A program made the translations under genes and the position numbers. From assembly GCA_947359465.1 (NCBI GenBank), contig OX375874.1:101497441-101561440 (forward strand): DNA of 64,000 nt. Reading direction: 5' to 3'. Within the stretch, counting starts at the first letter, position 1. Each line of letters opens with the position of its first letter. Under the pieces are notes generated by a model, which saw nothing but the letters and a program-made list of their open reading frames with translations, did no database searches and had not been told where the DNA came from. Source of the DNA: Metellina segmentata (taxonomy: Eukaryota > Arthropoda > Arachnida > Araneae > Tetragnathidae). Below are positions 44,821 through 56,798 of this stretch, piece after piece.

Positions 44821-45857
44821 CAAGACATTCATCGCAACCAGACCCTTCATAACATCGCATTCCCCCTCATCTAATCATAGACAAGACAAGCGTCCTCCGA
44901 TGCAACTTCCAACCGAACTGTGACACCATCCTTGCATTACACCTCAATCATTCCAAGAGTACTTTTCGATTATATTCTATGTTCGGAAACAAATTGGACT
45001 TTCGGGTTAGGGCCCCCGCTGCTTACGAGGAGATCTCATTTCAAACCGAAAAAATGCGAAAGGAAACAAGAACCAGAACTAGTTTTGCGACTCGCATTGC
45101 CATGCCAGAGCAGTCGCAGTAGTTCTGTCGCGCTTCACTGACTACCGGGATATTCTTTTTTTGCTCTGACTTCCCTTCTCGAAGCCATCACGCATTTGTT
45201 TCTTTAGCTCTTCCCTTCGAAAAAAGACGCAATCGATTACCACTCGAGATGTATCGTGGCCAGAGTTTGGATCTCGCTTTCAGTTTCGCGTGGTCATCTC
45301 TGGGTGGGAGGTTGTTGGGGTTTTCCTTGAATGGCGGCCAAGTTTTTGAAACGTGGTGGGAATTATCAATTATGTTTTTGTTTTTGGGTTCCGTGGTAGT
45401 GTTGTTTCTTGTGGTGTGTGTGTGGAGGAGGTTGTTTAAGCGAATGCCACTTTTCTCTCTCCTCGTCAGTTATTGATGGAAAGGAAGTACTCTACTTTTT
45501 TGAAGTTGCAAGAATTCTGTATTGTTAACTCCAGGTTCAACTGAAGTTGTTCCAACTTTATATAAAAAATACAGTTGATTGAGGATTTAACTCTTTGAGA
45601 GTCAAGAGATTTCAGAGTGAGGTATTATTTGTTTTCTGCTTCGATTACTGTCAGGTTAGTGGGGTATTTTTTCTCCTGTATTCGTAGAACTTTCCTTCTA
45701 TGTGTCTATACACTCTATTGTTGTTCATATTGTGCTTGGTGTAGCATAGTCAAATATTGTCATTGTGCCATAAAATCCAACCAACCATTTATTTTCCGCT
45801 ACAACACGTATAATAACTAAATTGACACATGTATTTGAAAAAATTCAAATATTCAAA
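44821..45857. other. GC-balanced block with short hydrophobic ORF
   Basis: Between about 44890 and 45470 composition is far more balanced than the flanks. A 75-codon plus frame (45249-45476) carries a hydrophobic stretch (IMFLFLGSVVVLFLVVCVW, about residues 41-59) and a basic residue cluster after it, as in a single-pass membrane peptide. No family match, splice context or upstream evidence supports expression, so I do not call it a gene. The block may instead be regulatory. A smaller frame at 45617-45820 has no motif. Confidence 0.3.
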
Positions 45858-46065
45858 GGGTGTACATTAAATCTGTCGGGACCTCAAATGTACTCATGTT
45901 GGCGTGGTATGGATGTTTGGAGAGTGGAGTTACAGATCCGACATGACTTCGTCATCTGACCGTGGTTCAAAATTACATGGTGTTGTCCTTGGACCTCTAT
46001 TTGGGGGGTTCATCCTACGCCGTCTCAAATAGCCCGCTGTGTTTTTCTAGTGTAATGTTAATTAA
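45858..46065 (+). mobile_element. SINE family A, body only
   Basis: TACATTAAATCTGTCGGGACC, GGAGAGTGGAGTTACAG, CGTCATCTGACCGTGGTTC and TAGCCCGCTGTG follow in family order, ending TAATGTTAATTAAATAG. The head is missing and no target duplication was found. Confidence 0.8.
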
Positions 46066-46359
46066 ATAGTTTAACCACCTTGCAAGGAAAATATTATATT
46101 AGTCTAAAAAGGCTGAAACTGCTTAGAACTCATTCAGGGAAGACTGTAGGTTGAAGTACGGATATATTCCTAGGAACCTTGCAGAAAGTTAAACTCTATG
46201 TTTTGTGCAATAGTAAGTGATATAGTTCCTTAAATGGTGTGGTTATATTATATTAATAGTATATATTTATGACTAATCATCTCCTCCACAAGACGATTGA
46301 ACTCTATTAACATAGCATCATTTAAAATCATTTTAAGATGACGAGGTTCTTAGACCTAA
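46066..46359. other. AT-rich DNA, no gene seen
   Basis: Nothing supportable was seen; ends at the A that precedes the Helitron-like element. Confidence 0.4.
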
Positions 46360-46912
46360 TCTATATATATAATTCTCTTACGTGGCACACAAAACAGACG
46401 TTATTTGTTATTGCGTTTTGGCAAAATTGTGCGATTGTTTGTTTACCACCACGAAGTCTCGCGCCTCAATTGAATTCATAGCGTAATCGGATGAAATTTT
46501 ATTGAAAAAAATTAATTTTAGTCGAGCTGTTGTAGTTCGTAATAGAAAGCAAAGAAAATGGGGTATCTTTTCAGGGCCAACAATTGTAGTTCAACAATAC
46601 GCTTGAACTTCAACTTTAGACAACAAACTCAATAAAAAAGTGAGTGGCTCGAGTGCTGGCTCAAAATTTGCACAAAGTTTTCATTTGAATTCTGATTTCA
46701 GAGGCACTGTATATATCTTTTCTGCAAACAGCAAATTTAGATTGGAATTTTTTTTTGGAATATCATATTTTGTAAACAATCCCTTCTGCTAGGACACATG
46801 TCTTCATTGATGTGAGCGAAGCGAGCATAGGTTCGCGCAGCGAACCAGTGAGGATTGCAAAGCAATCCTCCGGGGGTTGGCGAGCGCTAGCGAGCAGGGG
46901 GCTGGCCCCTAG
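46360..46912 (+). mobile_element. Helitron-like non-autonomous element, 553 bp
   Basis: It starts TCTATATATATAATTCTC after an A and ends with GGGGGCTGGCCCC(T)AG, a hairpin running into CTAG, then T. Before the hairpin lie three GC-rich inverted blocks (GAGCGAAGCGAGC, GGTTCGCGCAGCGAACC, GGATTGCAAAGCAATCC) and GGCGAGCGCTAGCGAGC. These give the 3' end a chain of small hairpins. The last block is shared with the element at 26123-26721. No Rep-helicase is present. Confidence 0.85.
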
Positions 46913-47609
46913 TATTCTTTATAACCGGAGTAAAGTTTGCCTCAATTGACGCTCTGAACATGTTTTTGTGCTTCACTTAGGGCTAGAGATTCATTTGTTT
47001 AAAAACGTGGATGATTGATTGGTATTTGAATTTTTACGTTGAATTGGAGCAATGTAAAGACTATTTTAAAGTACTTGAAATCCAGACGGAAAAAGTAAGA
47101 AAAAGTTGCCTTAGGATTCGAAAAGGTGGAAAAAAATTTTTTAAAGGATATAAAGAAGTGAGAAACCAATTGAAAAGAAATTCGAAACATTGGACTACTG
47201 GAGATAAGAGACTTGTATAGAATTGCTAACTTAGTATCAGATTGTCTATGTGGCAGTATGATTGAATGATTTAATGATTTCTTAGTGTAGTGTATCCACC
47301 TTCCTTTGGTGGCAGTCACTAGTGGTAATCTTTTGTGTGACCCAAACTAGTAGTAACATGGTCCTCAGACTGCTTTCGTGTACCGCGTAGAAACAAACCC
47401 TCTGATTGGTTCACGGAAAGGGAGGTGACACCCATACATTGATTCATCTGATATGTCAACGCTACGTAGTTGAAGGCTGGTGATTTCACCAGTTTTCCAC
47501 CAATCTATAGAATTACGCATTAGCACTTTTACCCTGTCATAAGATTGTTGGACTTACTAGTTTACAACTGAGTCAATTACAACTTACAAAGCAGTCATGT
47601 AACTACTAG
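46913..47609. other. AT-rich DNA, no gene recognised
   Basis: Opposed frames at 46999-47319 (minus) and 47011-47220 (plus) overlap and neither shows a known domain. The plus frame is rich in Lys, Arg and Glu. Confidence 0.35.
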
Positions 47610-48290
47610 TGGACATGCTGGTCATAAGCTTTGAAGCTCCTCTCAACAACAATGTTTAATCTACTAACGTATCACATCTACAATAACCATCTTCTTGGTA
47701 TAAACTGTTTTTCTAAGTCCAACAAGATGGTATGGCTACCCGAAGCAATTACTAATTATTGGATGCTCTAAGGAAACATAGTTAGTAAAGTGCGCCTCTC
47801 GTGAACAGGCAGTTGAATCACTTGTTTTTTAACAAATCTATTAGTCAAGTTAGGTGACGGATAGTATCATAAACAAAGCTCTTCTGCAATGGCGCCTTTA
47901 GAGTGAAATTTTGTTCAGTTTATTTTCTGGTTCCAAATACAACAACCGACATGTTGGTCATACGTTTTGAAGTTCCTCTCAATAGCAATGCTTCATCTAC
48001 TTATGTAATACGTCTATGGTATTCATCTTCTTGGGACCAACTGCTTTTAAAAGTCCAACAAGATGGTAAGGCTACTCGAAGCAATTACTAATTATTAGAT
48101 GCTCTAAGGAAACATGGTTAAAAAAAGTGCGCCTCTCGTGAACAGGCAGTTAAATCACTTGATTTTTTATGAAGCTATTAGTCAATTTAGGGGACTGATA
48201 GTAACGTAAACAAAGCACTTCTGCGACTGGCATCTTTAGAGTGAATTTTTGCACATTTTATCTACGGTGCCAAAAGCAATAGCAGGGATT
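47610..48290. repeat. 336-bp tandem duplication, about two units
   Basis: AAGTCCAACAAGATGGTA begins near 47716 and 48052. Blocks such as GAAGCAATTACTAATTATT, AGTGCGCCTCTCGTGAACAG and ACATG(C/T)TGGTCATA are repeated in order with modest divergence. The 62-codon frame at 47903-48091 is a by-product. Confidence 0.9.
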
Positions 48291-49763
48291 ATTAGGTTAG
48301 AGTGATAAAAATAACCTCGGTTACAGCCATTCATGCTCTTGGGTACAACAGCTCTTCTTCTAACGCGCTTTCACTTATATTGAAAAGGTGACTGACCCAA
48401 GGTCAACATCCGTTTAGTCGGAGTCGCATTGTAAAGGGTCAATCTACAAAACTAGAACTACATATCGAAATACAACGATGAACCTAAACACACATAATCA
48501 GAAAACTTAGTGTAGAAATTTGACATTTTTTTATGACGATGATTCTAAAAATCTATTTTTGTATAAAGAATACCAATCAGTGGTGAGTGCCGACAAAATA
48601 ACATATTAAAAAAATAATAATTTCAAACTAACATAAGAGCTATTAAGAAACTTTTTATTAGTTTAAAATTTCACGTCTTTTAATATTATATATACTCATC
48701 TAGCATTGGTTCATAGGTTAGAACGATTTATGCAATTTACGCGTTTAGAAGTTTCAGAAAATGTTTTGTATCTTAGTAGAATTAGAGTTTTCAAAACTCA
48801 TTAAGTTATATATATTAGAGGATTATTAGCTAATTTGTTTCGTGAAGCTGACTGGTTTAAGACACTGGAACATGAACACCAACTTATGACTTTTATGGTT
48901 TGAGTTAGTTCTTCTTGAGCACTTGAACACATTTTTGTTTTACGAAATTGAAACCACACTCATATTTATGAAAAATTGATAATGCCCAAAAAATAACCAA
49001 GTTCATTACTGTTGTTATCCGATGTTACGAGAATTTAGTGGAACGAGGTATTTTATGTATTGATTAGAACATTCTTTTTTAAATAAACCAAGCTGATATT
49101 AAGAAAGGAAATTAAATGTGTGTTTGAAAAAATGAATAAAATATCTTGATCTCATAGGTGACTGTGGGCGGTGATAGTAACAAAATATAATTTATAACAT
49201 TTTACAGTTTATGGTATTCCGATAAATATTGATTTTAAGCCTAATGGTTTCATGGGCTTTTATTGCCTTCTGAAACATATTATTTGCTACTAGCAGTTTT
49301 CTAATTTAAAAGTTCTCATTAATGTGCAATGGGAAATAATGAGAAAAAAAAGCAGGTGGCTTCTTGATAAAAAATAGAGCTGATTTTTTCAATGGGTCTG
49401 ATGGTGTTTACGATGACATAAAGTTGAAATATTGCTCAAGTTTTTAATAATTCCAGTTGTATTGATTAATCACACACAAAATCCTTTATCCGATACATGA
49501 AGGACAAAATTCAGTGTTTTCTCTTACGATTGAAGAATGAATCGTTTATTTCTATCAAAATACTGTTCTGTCAACATGTGTCGCCATGACCCATGCAAAG
49601 CAACGAGTATACTTGTTTTTCTGTCCATATGTTATTATTTACTTTGCCTTAAGCCAATTGACATTTCTTTTATACAAACAGGTTTCCTTTGGATCAAACA
49701 TTAATTTGTCTGCGATAAACCGATAGGTAAGTCTTCTTTTAAATTTCCAATGTTCAAGATATA
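48291..49763. other. AT-rich DNA, no gene seen
   Basis: No ORF above 60 codons, repeat or RNA was seen. Confidence 0.4.
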
Positions 49764-50356
49764 CAGGGTGTGTCAAAAAGATCAGTACAACTTCATAAAT
49801 TTATTTAAAAAAAGAATAGGCCAACAGCAAAACTAGTTACAACAATAGATAGAATAACTCAAAAAGTTTTTTCTACTACCTTAGTAAATTTCCACATGAG
49901 ATTCTTTCGTAGCACGAAGAATATCAAAAATATGATTTTCCAACTCAAATCCACGAACGTTTCAGCATGTTAACATCAACAGTAGCTACAGCTGTTTGAA
50001 TTTTTGTTTTGTTTCAATTCCACGACACTGTTAACTTTTGTACGGTACACTGCATCATTTACATAACACCCAAAGAAAAAGTTAAGTGAAGTAATGTCAG
50101 GAGAAAGGGGCGGCCATGTTATGGGGCCATCCACTCAACACATTGAGCTTTCTTCACGGGATCCGCCATTTTGAATTGCTGAATTCTTTAATAATCGTTT
50201 GCGTGTTGTGGAGCGCTATCTATAATCAGAAACATACTGTAGAAAAAAAAAACATTTTAGTAATTCTATCTATTGTTGTAACTAGTTTTACTGTAGGCAT
50301 ATTATTTATTTTAAAATTAATTTTTGAAGTTGTACTAATCTTTTTGGGACATCCTG
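49764..50356 (-). mobile_element. Tc1/mariner-superfamily deletion derivative, 593 bp, long TIRs
   Basis: Inverted ends CAGGGTGTGTCAAAAAGAT and ATCTTTTTGGGACATCCTG are flanked by TA on both sides. Inverted similarity continues for about 110 bp (GTACAACTTCA, AAAACTAGTTACAACAATAG). Inside on the minus strand a C-terminal transposase piece is readable: GPITWPPLSPDITSLNFFFG, YVNDAVYRTKVNSVVELKQK and WIELENHIF-like remnants. This SPD-T-L-x-FF-x-G signature belongs to an insect-type Tc1/mariner-related group distinct from the DD34E elements here. The 115-codon plus frame at 50116-50463 is a shadow crossing the end. Confidence 0.85.
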
Positions 50357-50358
50357 TA

Positions 50359-50870
50359 GATTGGAAAGGAAATACAACTCAGACAAGTACGAAAAACCGA
50401 AGTGTAGTGGAAGTTATTGCCCATAAAAAGGGTCTCTCTTTAGATATCAACACATTTTCGTAATCGCCATTAAAGTGTATTTTCAGCAACACGTTTTTTA
50501 TCATGGCAATCTGTACATCAATAAACTTTAAAAAAATAATGAAGTGATGACTTCAATGATGTCTAAGAATACATGTTTCGGTTACATGAACTATGCTATT
50601 TTATTTCCATCTCTTAACCACAAAATAAGAAGTTTCGAGAAATGTACTATTTTTACCGCTCAATAACCCACGTAATGGTTGAAAGAAATAGGAAACTTTG
50701 CTTTGGTCAAAATGACGAAAGCTGAGAAGAATTCCTACACAAAAACTGACTATTATAAAGTGAAATGTTTCGTTCCCAAACCTCAGAAAGATCACTTGAA
50801 GAGAATTCTTCCGTAAGATACTTTTACAATAGAGTGTCCTGTCTCTTTTCTTTCACAGCTACACCGAATA
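50359..50870. other. AT-rich DNA, no gene seen
   Basis: The 64-codon minus frame at 50601-50795 lacks motifs. Confidence 0.4.
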
Positions 50871-51437
50871 CTCTATCCTACTATAATGAACCGGATACCA
50901 GCAGATTTGCATAAAATACGACTGCTTGTTTGAAGGTGTTTTCCATGGTATGGCCTGGGTCCTTTGCATGTTGTTCCTAGTAAATTGAACACCAACGCTT
51001 ACATGAACATTTTGGACAGTCAGTCTCTTCATACGCTCTCACAATTTTACGAACTGGGCGAATTCTACTTCCATGACGACAACGCTCGATGTCATGTTGC
51101 AGCCTCTGTCAAGCAGTGGTATCAAGATATGGATGCAAAACGTCTTCCCTGGTCTGCTCAGAATCCCGACCTAAACCCCATAGAACATCTATGGAACATC
51201 TATAGAGCGATGCTTACGGACCAGGGAACCACGTCCGAAATCTACAGCTGAGCTGACGACATTCTTGCAGCAGGGGTGGACACAAATACCCAAAGCTGTG
51301 AATTCAAACCTTGTTGAAAGTATGCCCAGAAGGGATACTTGCAGTATGTGAGGGACCATCAACCTATTGAAGCATGTATTCATTCCCTTATACCATCAAA
51401 TCCTACTGTCCATTCCATCCCTTATTGTATTCTAGTG
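50871..51437 (+). mobile_element. Tc1 deletion derivative, copy 1 (567 bp)
   Basis: TA flanks both ends (50869-50870, 51438-51439). The left TIR reads CTCTATCCTACTATAATG and the right ends GTATTCTAGTG, both eroded relative to copy 2. After the TIR the sequence joins directly to GCAGATTTGCATAAAATACG, in the middle of the transposase gene. The retained frame reads DLHKIRLLV, GPLHVVPSKLNTNAY, FYFHDDNARCH (second Asp) and NPDLNPIEHLW (Glu), with 34 residues between. It then continues into the C-terminus with a frameshift. The N-terminal DNA-binding domain and first Asp are absent. Confidence 0.9.
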
Positions 51438-52154
51438 TATATGCAATACAATATCTTTTAAGACTTGAAGACAAATAATTTTACTATCAAAAATTTTAAT
51501 TCAATCAATTTAGTATGTGCCGTTATGTGTTCGATGATATTTCTCCATCTTTATTGTAGTTGCATAATCTCGCGCTAAAAAATAGTTCTAAGGTTTCTTG
51601 CTAAAGAACTCATCGAGGGAACGAAACTTTATTAATCTCTCATGGCACGTGGAATCGTCAGCAGCACCCTCACCTTAAACAACACTGTAGGATCCCGAGC
51701 GATCTAGTCCTACTTATTGTCCTTTTTGTTTACAAGTACAGCAAACACTTTCCATTCTTAAATTAAACTTTATTGGACGGACAAAATACACACACTTCTT
51801 CGTACATCGCAGAAAACCACGTCACCCCTTCTCCTCTCTTCCCATCTGCTCGAGGGTCAGCGCTCACTGCGCACCTACAAACACTTATCTTCTTTTGCAT
51901 CCGAGAAGCATTCTTCCCTCTTTTGCAACAAGAAAGCACATTGTGTAGAAATGCTCCCTATGTTATGCCATTTCATATGCGTAACAAAATCCGAAACAAC
52001 CGAAAAACGCAATTTTTACCCAAGTAGTCGCTAAAATTCCTTCCTTCAAATCACATAAAAAAAATTTACGCGTATGAAGTAGATAATATTTGGGATTTGT
52101 GGTGTCATCTAGCTCCAAAAACGGGACGAAGGTTTACATCAACCCTATATTATA
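51438..52154. other. Unclassified block, possibly LTR-derived
   Basis: Between about 51590 and 52030 the sequence is GC-balanced. On the minus strand it shows two AATAAAG polyadenylation-like signals (near 51631 and 51767) and CTCGGGATCCTACA. This is reminiscent of a retroelement LTR, but no termini or target duplication could be matched. The 84-codon frame at 51773-52027 has no known motif. Confidence 0.25.
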
Positions 52155-52709
52155 CACAACCTTACAATAATGGACAGGACATCAAGATGTGATGGTATAA
52201 GGAAATTAATACATTCTTTAATAGGGGATGGTCCTCCACGTGCTGCAATTATACTAGCAACCCTTCTGAGCATTCCTTCAACAAGATTTTGATACACAGC
52301 TATGGATATTTGTGTCCATTCCTGCTGCAAGAATGTCGCTAGCTCAGCTGTAGATTTTGGACGTGGTTCCCTGGTCCGTAATCGTCTCTCTAATGTTCTA
52401 TGGGGTTTAGGACGGGACTCTGAGCTAGCCAGGGAACACGTTTTACATCCATATCTTGATACCACTGCTTGACAGAGGTTGCAACACGAAATGGAGCGTT
52501 TATTTCCTGGAAGTAACATTCGTTCATTCAATAAAATTACCAGAGCATAAGAAGAACGTGACTGTCCTAAATGTTCATGTAGACGTCTGCGTTCGTTTTA
52601 CGAAGAACAACTGCAAAGGTTCCAGGACATACCACGAAAAACACCCCCAAACAAGTAGTCGGATTTTATGCAAATTCGATGCAGTCCGGTCCATTAATGT
52701 AGAGTAGTG
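52155..52709 (-). mobile_element. Tc1 deletion derivative, copy 2 (555 bp)
   Basis: TA flanks both ends. The TIRs CACAACCTTACAATAATGGA and TCCATTAATGTAGAGTAGTG are the best preserved of the three copies. The minus strand joins the TIR to the transposase middle at the same point as copy 1 (CGAATTTGCATAAAATCCG). It ends with the C-terminal RRLRTREPRPKSTAELATFL and AVYQNLVEGMLRRVASI. The NPIEH region is frameshifted. It lies 717 bp from copy 1 in opposite orientation. Confidence 0.9.
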
Positions 52710-52711
52710 TA

Positions 52712-54045
52712 CACTTAGTGTTTCTAACGCAAATATTTATTCAACAAACTTCAGTTGTAACAATGTAAAAAAAGCACAATCACTGACGTGTTTCAAATAC
52801 CAGCCATTGAAGAAATTTACGTTGTTTTAAATTGCAGTTGAAATCAATTGAAAGTCTCCGGAGCGTCTGAAGAAAAACGAATTTAACGGTTCTATTGGAG
52901 TGAAATTACCAACAAAAATGTCATGGAATAAAACGGTTTTAAACATCTAACTTTATGTACTTCAGTTTATTATAAAACACATTCCTGGAACCCAAGAAAT
53001 CTAGACACATCCACGCAGAAAACAAGCCACTCTAACTCCACCCATTTCTGCTCACCAATTGAGTTGGTTAGAACTTTTTCAAACACAGCAGACACGCAAG
53101 AATTACTTTCCAAATATGCCTCACAGACTCTTTGAGATTTTCCAAAAGGAGAGCGAAACACTTCATGTCGAAACTTCATTTCTTGTTTTACCTTTTATTT
53201 GAACAATTCTTTCAAATTCTTTGTCCAACTTAAAACATCAAAGAATACTTCAAGTCAGCGTAACATTTGCCTAAAGTACATCGAAGCGATAAAAGAAAAG
53301 TACGTGCCAATGGCTGCTATTTGGGATTGCAAATGGTGCTTGGCAAAGCCAATGGCGAGACACAATAAAAAAGAAGGCGCAGTAGCAGTCAAAAATGGAA
53401 TAACATCAACCGAATGCTGGTAACACTTAATTTAGCTAATACTTTTTGCGCCGTTGGAATCGCAATCTGAATGTTTCATTCTGTTCCGAGGCTTTTTTTT
53501 TTCACCGCCACGGTAGCTTAGCGATGCATTAAGCGTAAATGCAAATTTTCGGAAGCGCTGCTTCAATTTGTTTTCTTTAAACTTCTGTATTTTAATTCGT
53601 TGCGTATACGAAACATGAACACAAAAATCCTCCTCTCGATTGAAGTTAGAGAGTACGTCTGGTTTTTTCCGATCTACAGAGGAAAAAGAGCTTTTAAGAT
53701 AATAATGGGATTTCTGAGTATTCATTACGCTGCTGTCTAGCTTTAATTTAGTACGAATAGAAACAAATACTATACCCTCCTCATTAGTTCCTTTTCACTT
53801 AAAAGTCAGTAAGTAGAGTAAGAGTATGTCTCTTGGGAAGTACTGTGGAAATATTTCTTTTTCATTAAATAATAGAGCACCAAATAACCTAAAAACTGAA
53901 ATTACGAAATCAAGGAGCATTTTTAAGGAATCTACGCTCTGCCGAAACATTCAAATTACCCCATAGTCAGTGTTTGAGCTGAATAAACTTAACATATGTG
54001 ATGTGGTTATAAATAAAGTATCATATCAAATCAAGAGGACACTTA
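52712..54045. other. Mixed DNA, no gene recognised
   Basis: A GC-balanced, repeat-free block lies at about 52970-53700. Frames of 69, 74 and 97 codons (52970-53179, 53199-53423, 53432-53725) are on different strands and lack known domains. The block is a candidate non-coding conserved region by composition only. Confidence 0.3.
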
Positions 54046-54160
54046 ATTTTCGTTCATCAACTGATCGTGGCTCAAAATTGCGTGGTGTTGTCCTCATATA
54101 TATTTCCCTTTTAGTTTAATCCCGGACTGTCACCAATAGCCCATTGTGTTGGTCCAGTTC
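54046..54160 (+). mobile_element. SINE family A, 3' fragment
   Basis: TTCATCAACTGATCGTGGCTC, AAAATTGCGTGGTGTTGTCC and GACTGTCACCAATAGCCCATTGTGTTG match the 3' half of the body in order. Confidence 0.75.
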
Positions 54161-55079
54161 TTCTTCTTTTTCGTAAATTACGTCTGAAAGGTAAAAAAAG
54201 TCAAACATTCAAAAGACCCGAAACCATTCAAGTACACTCAAGTGCCAAATGCCATGATTTTACACAATACCTATCTTTAAGTGTCTCTGTCGTCGTATAA
54301 GGTATTCGACGCATGCCATGACTTTTACTATTTGCAAGGTATAATCTCGTGGGACTGGTTGAACAATCGCCGATGGGATTATGCAATACTGTCGTGAATT
54401 ATTTGAGTTTGAATGATGCATGTCTGTGGGTAGGTATTTAATTAGCAGCACAATGGAGCAACACAACGAGCTATTATAGCAACACGGATGGGACATTCAA
54501 ACATTCCCGTATCCATGGTTTCAAGTGGGTTTTCGGAAATACCTCATGGTAGGCATTACCACTGGTGGATTTTATAGTTGCCTTGTACTAGTCACTACCA
54601 AACTCACGTAGCGTAGACGGCTATGTTAGTATCCTACTTTTGATATCACTAGTGAGTGGTACGTCACAAGCCTCACCATTTTCATATTTCACTTTCTGAC
54701 TTCATGAACAAGACCTTTGTGCTATTGTTCCGTTAATAATACGAACATAATACAATTTGTTGTTCATGAATTTTTGTAAATTCATAGTTTAAGATACATT
54801 GAAGTGAATAGCTTGGTCAAAATGGATTGATCTGGACCTGACTTACTTTGTGTGTAAAATTATTATTGTGGGTGGATCGAACATAAATCAGCGCAACCAA
54901 CCATTCATATATGACAGTAAATAGCCGACCACGCGTGTTTATTGGCCGTGATCATCGTCGTATAGTCAGGATTGTCTATGCTAATAAACAAGCGACACTA
55001 CCTTGAATAACATACATATTCACTGTAAGAGGTACCAGAAATATATACATCACGTCAGAACATATTAATTTATCATACA
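54161..55079. other. AT-rich DNA, no gene recognised
   Basis: The 78-codon minus frame at 54260-54496 has no motif. Nothing else could be supported. Confidence 0.4.
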
Positions 55080-55420
55080 TGGAGTATGAGAGCAGAAGAA
55101 TCACCCCAGGGTCATTCCTAAAAGCATGGCATCAGACACAGAGCCGCAGCTGGGTTTGGGAACACGATAATTGAACCCTTGAAGTCTGGTAACATGTAAC
55201 GTGGTTAGATGAGTCACTCAGCCAGATGCTATGATATGATGGTAGAGCTCATATGTGAGCTCCATGAAGGCTCCATTGTGCAGACCTCAGTTCTGACGGC
55301 TAATGCGAACACCATGAATTCAAGTTGTCAACTGTTCAAGATGGTGTTGGCTGCAAACTACTGTGGTGTACCTTTGAGTGTCCCGGTTTGTTACCTCTGG
55401 TTCTTGTAAGTACTTTATTA
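55080..55420 (+). pseudogene. Highly decayed Tc1-type transposase middle
   Basis: Across shifting frames one can read AWHQTQSRSWVWEHDN, then HVTWLDESLSQ (compare the W-x-x-V-x-x-SDES-x-F motif with the first Asp), then YDGRAHM, and TVQDGVGCKLLWCTFECPGL followed by LPLVL (compare TVQxGGGSxMVWGxFSxxGLGPLV). Each match is partial and the frame breaks repeatedly. The order and spacing fit a Tc1 core, but the identification is tentative. The frame 55209-55409 is an out-of-frame shadow of it. Confidence 0.4.
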
Positions 55421-55927
55421 AACGGTAATTGATTTATTGCTCTACTGGAAGACCAGTTGGAGCCTCTCCTCGTCGACTTTATGTACCCCCAAAACGACTG
55501 GATTTTTAGGTGAACGATTATTAGCGTCTTCGGTTCAAGGTATCAAAAATTCTTGGCAGTTCTAACGGATAGTGCGACCACTGCGTTTGCCTAAGAAGAA
55601 ACATATAGCGCAGTTATGGGGCAAGGTGGAAAAGCCATTTCGCACTCAAAATTCTGCACCTAATAATATCAGGGAGCTGTGGACATTTAATCAGACGTCA
55701 TGGCTAAGCATCTTACGAGACGTCTCCTGGTCACTTGATGAATCCATGCCATTTCTAGTTTCTGAACTTTTCTAGAGAAGGTACTATATGATACTCTAAG
55801 TAGGAATCTATGATTTTTGTCACTTCTGTGTACACTAACGTAACTAGCACAAAATTCAGTTGTTTGTTTGGTTTGGAGGGGGCGTTATGAAAGAAGGGCC
55901 GCACCAAACACAAAAGAACAATGGTGA
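55421..55927. other. Mixed DNA, no gene recognised
   Basis: The 67-codon plus frame 55572-55775 lacks a domain. It could be the decayed remainder of the Tc1 relic, but I could not match it. Confidence 0.35.
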
Positions 55928-56205
55928 GTATTAAATTAACGTCCCACTGGATCAAACCCAAAGGGAAAGATTTAAGGACAACACTACGTAGTTTGGTACC
56001 ACGGTCAGATGGTGTAGTGATACCTTAGCTGGCACTCCACCTTCCAAACTACCACGTCATTTCTAAGCGTGAACATTTGAGGCCAGGGCAGTTTTAACGT
56101 GGACCCGTCTCACTTGTACATGGCCTCGTCTTTGGGTGCATTTGAACTCGCACTAATTCCGTTAATTCTTTACTCTTCCAAATGGGCTACCAGTGGCTCG
56201 ACAAA
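55928..56205 (-). mobile_element. SINE family A, near full-length
   Basis: On the minus strand GGTAGCCCATTTGGAAGAG (A-box/D-arm), TGCGAGTTCAAATGCA (B-box/T-arm) and the whole body are present in order: CACGTTAAAACTG, CTCAAATGTTC, GTGGAGTGCCAGC, CCATCTGACCGTGG and TTGTCCTTAAATC. It ends GACGTTAATTTAATAC. This is the best template in the window for head-to-tail structure of the family. Confidence 0.88.
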
Positions 56206-56534
56206 TATTAGGAAGGGGAAGAAAAGGAAACAGCAGAAGTGGGTAGGCGAGAGGTAAGCCAGAAGTTAGGATAGATAACTCAGGTTACTTGGGATTGTGA
56301 TGCACGTTGTTGTTGTTTCTTATGCCTACACTGGCAGACCAGAGGAGTGCCAGGCCCGTCGAAGACGGCAAGAGGCGAGGGGGGTGCACCTTCCATGTTA
56401 TTGAGCCCCATTGGGAGGAAGTCCGACTTTACTCGACATACATGACACATACGTTTTACAGGAAGGTCCCTTTCATACATCCATTAACTCAAAAATATCG
56501 TAATTTAGATCCCAATCAGAGGCCGATAACCCCT

Positions 56535-56759
56535 TAATCGGGTACCCCCCCCCAGAGGTATTGATTTGGTATGGGAACATGGGGGACATTGTGACCACGA
56601 CCTATTTAACGTGCCCCAGTCACCATTAGTGAACACGACGGTCTTTAGCCAGGTCGAAGCGCCGATCTCGCAATCATCAGATTTGTAGGCTCCGCCGAGG
56701 ACAGAACCCGCAACCCTTCTGATACAAGCCCGACGCTCTACTGACTGAGCTACATCGGC
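56535..56759 (-). mobile_element. tRNA-derived SINE with well-kept tRNA head
   Basis: The minus strand begins with a tRNA-like sequence at 56759-56694. It has 5' GCCGATG and 3' CCTCGGC (pairing partly), GTAGCTCAGTCAGTAGAGC as D arm with A box, and GCGGGTTCTGTCCTCG as T arm with a weakened B box. The anticodon stem does not pair, so it is not a functional tRNA. By alignment to tRNA geometry the anticodon position reads TGT, but that is unreliable. A short insert follows, and then a body resembling family A (GGCTAAAGACCGTCG, GGGGCACGTTAAATAGGTCG, CACAATGTCC). It appears to be a subfamily of A with a more tRNA-like head. Confidence 0.8.
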
Positions 56760-56798
56760 TGTGTGTCCATGTAGTCAACATGATCAGTATTATTTCGA

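Noticed and set aside
45249..45476. Small membrane protein gene
   Set aside because: One hydrophobic stretch in a 75-codon frame within a GC-balanced block is not enough. There is no homology, splice context or promoter evidence.
56694..56759. Functional tRNA gene
   Set aside because: The D arm is good, but the anticodon stem does not pair, the B box is altered and a SINE body follows.
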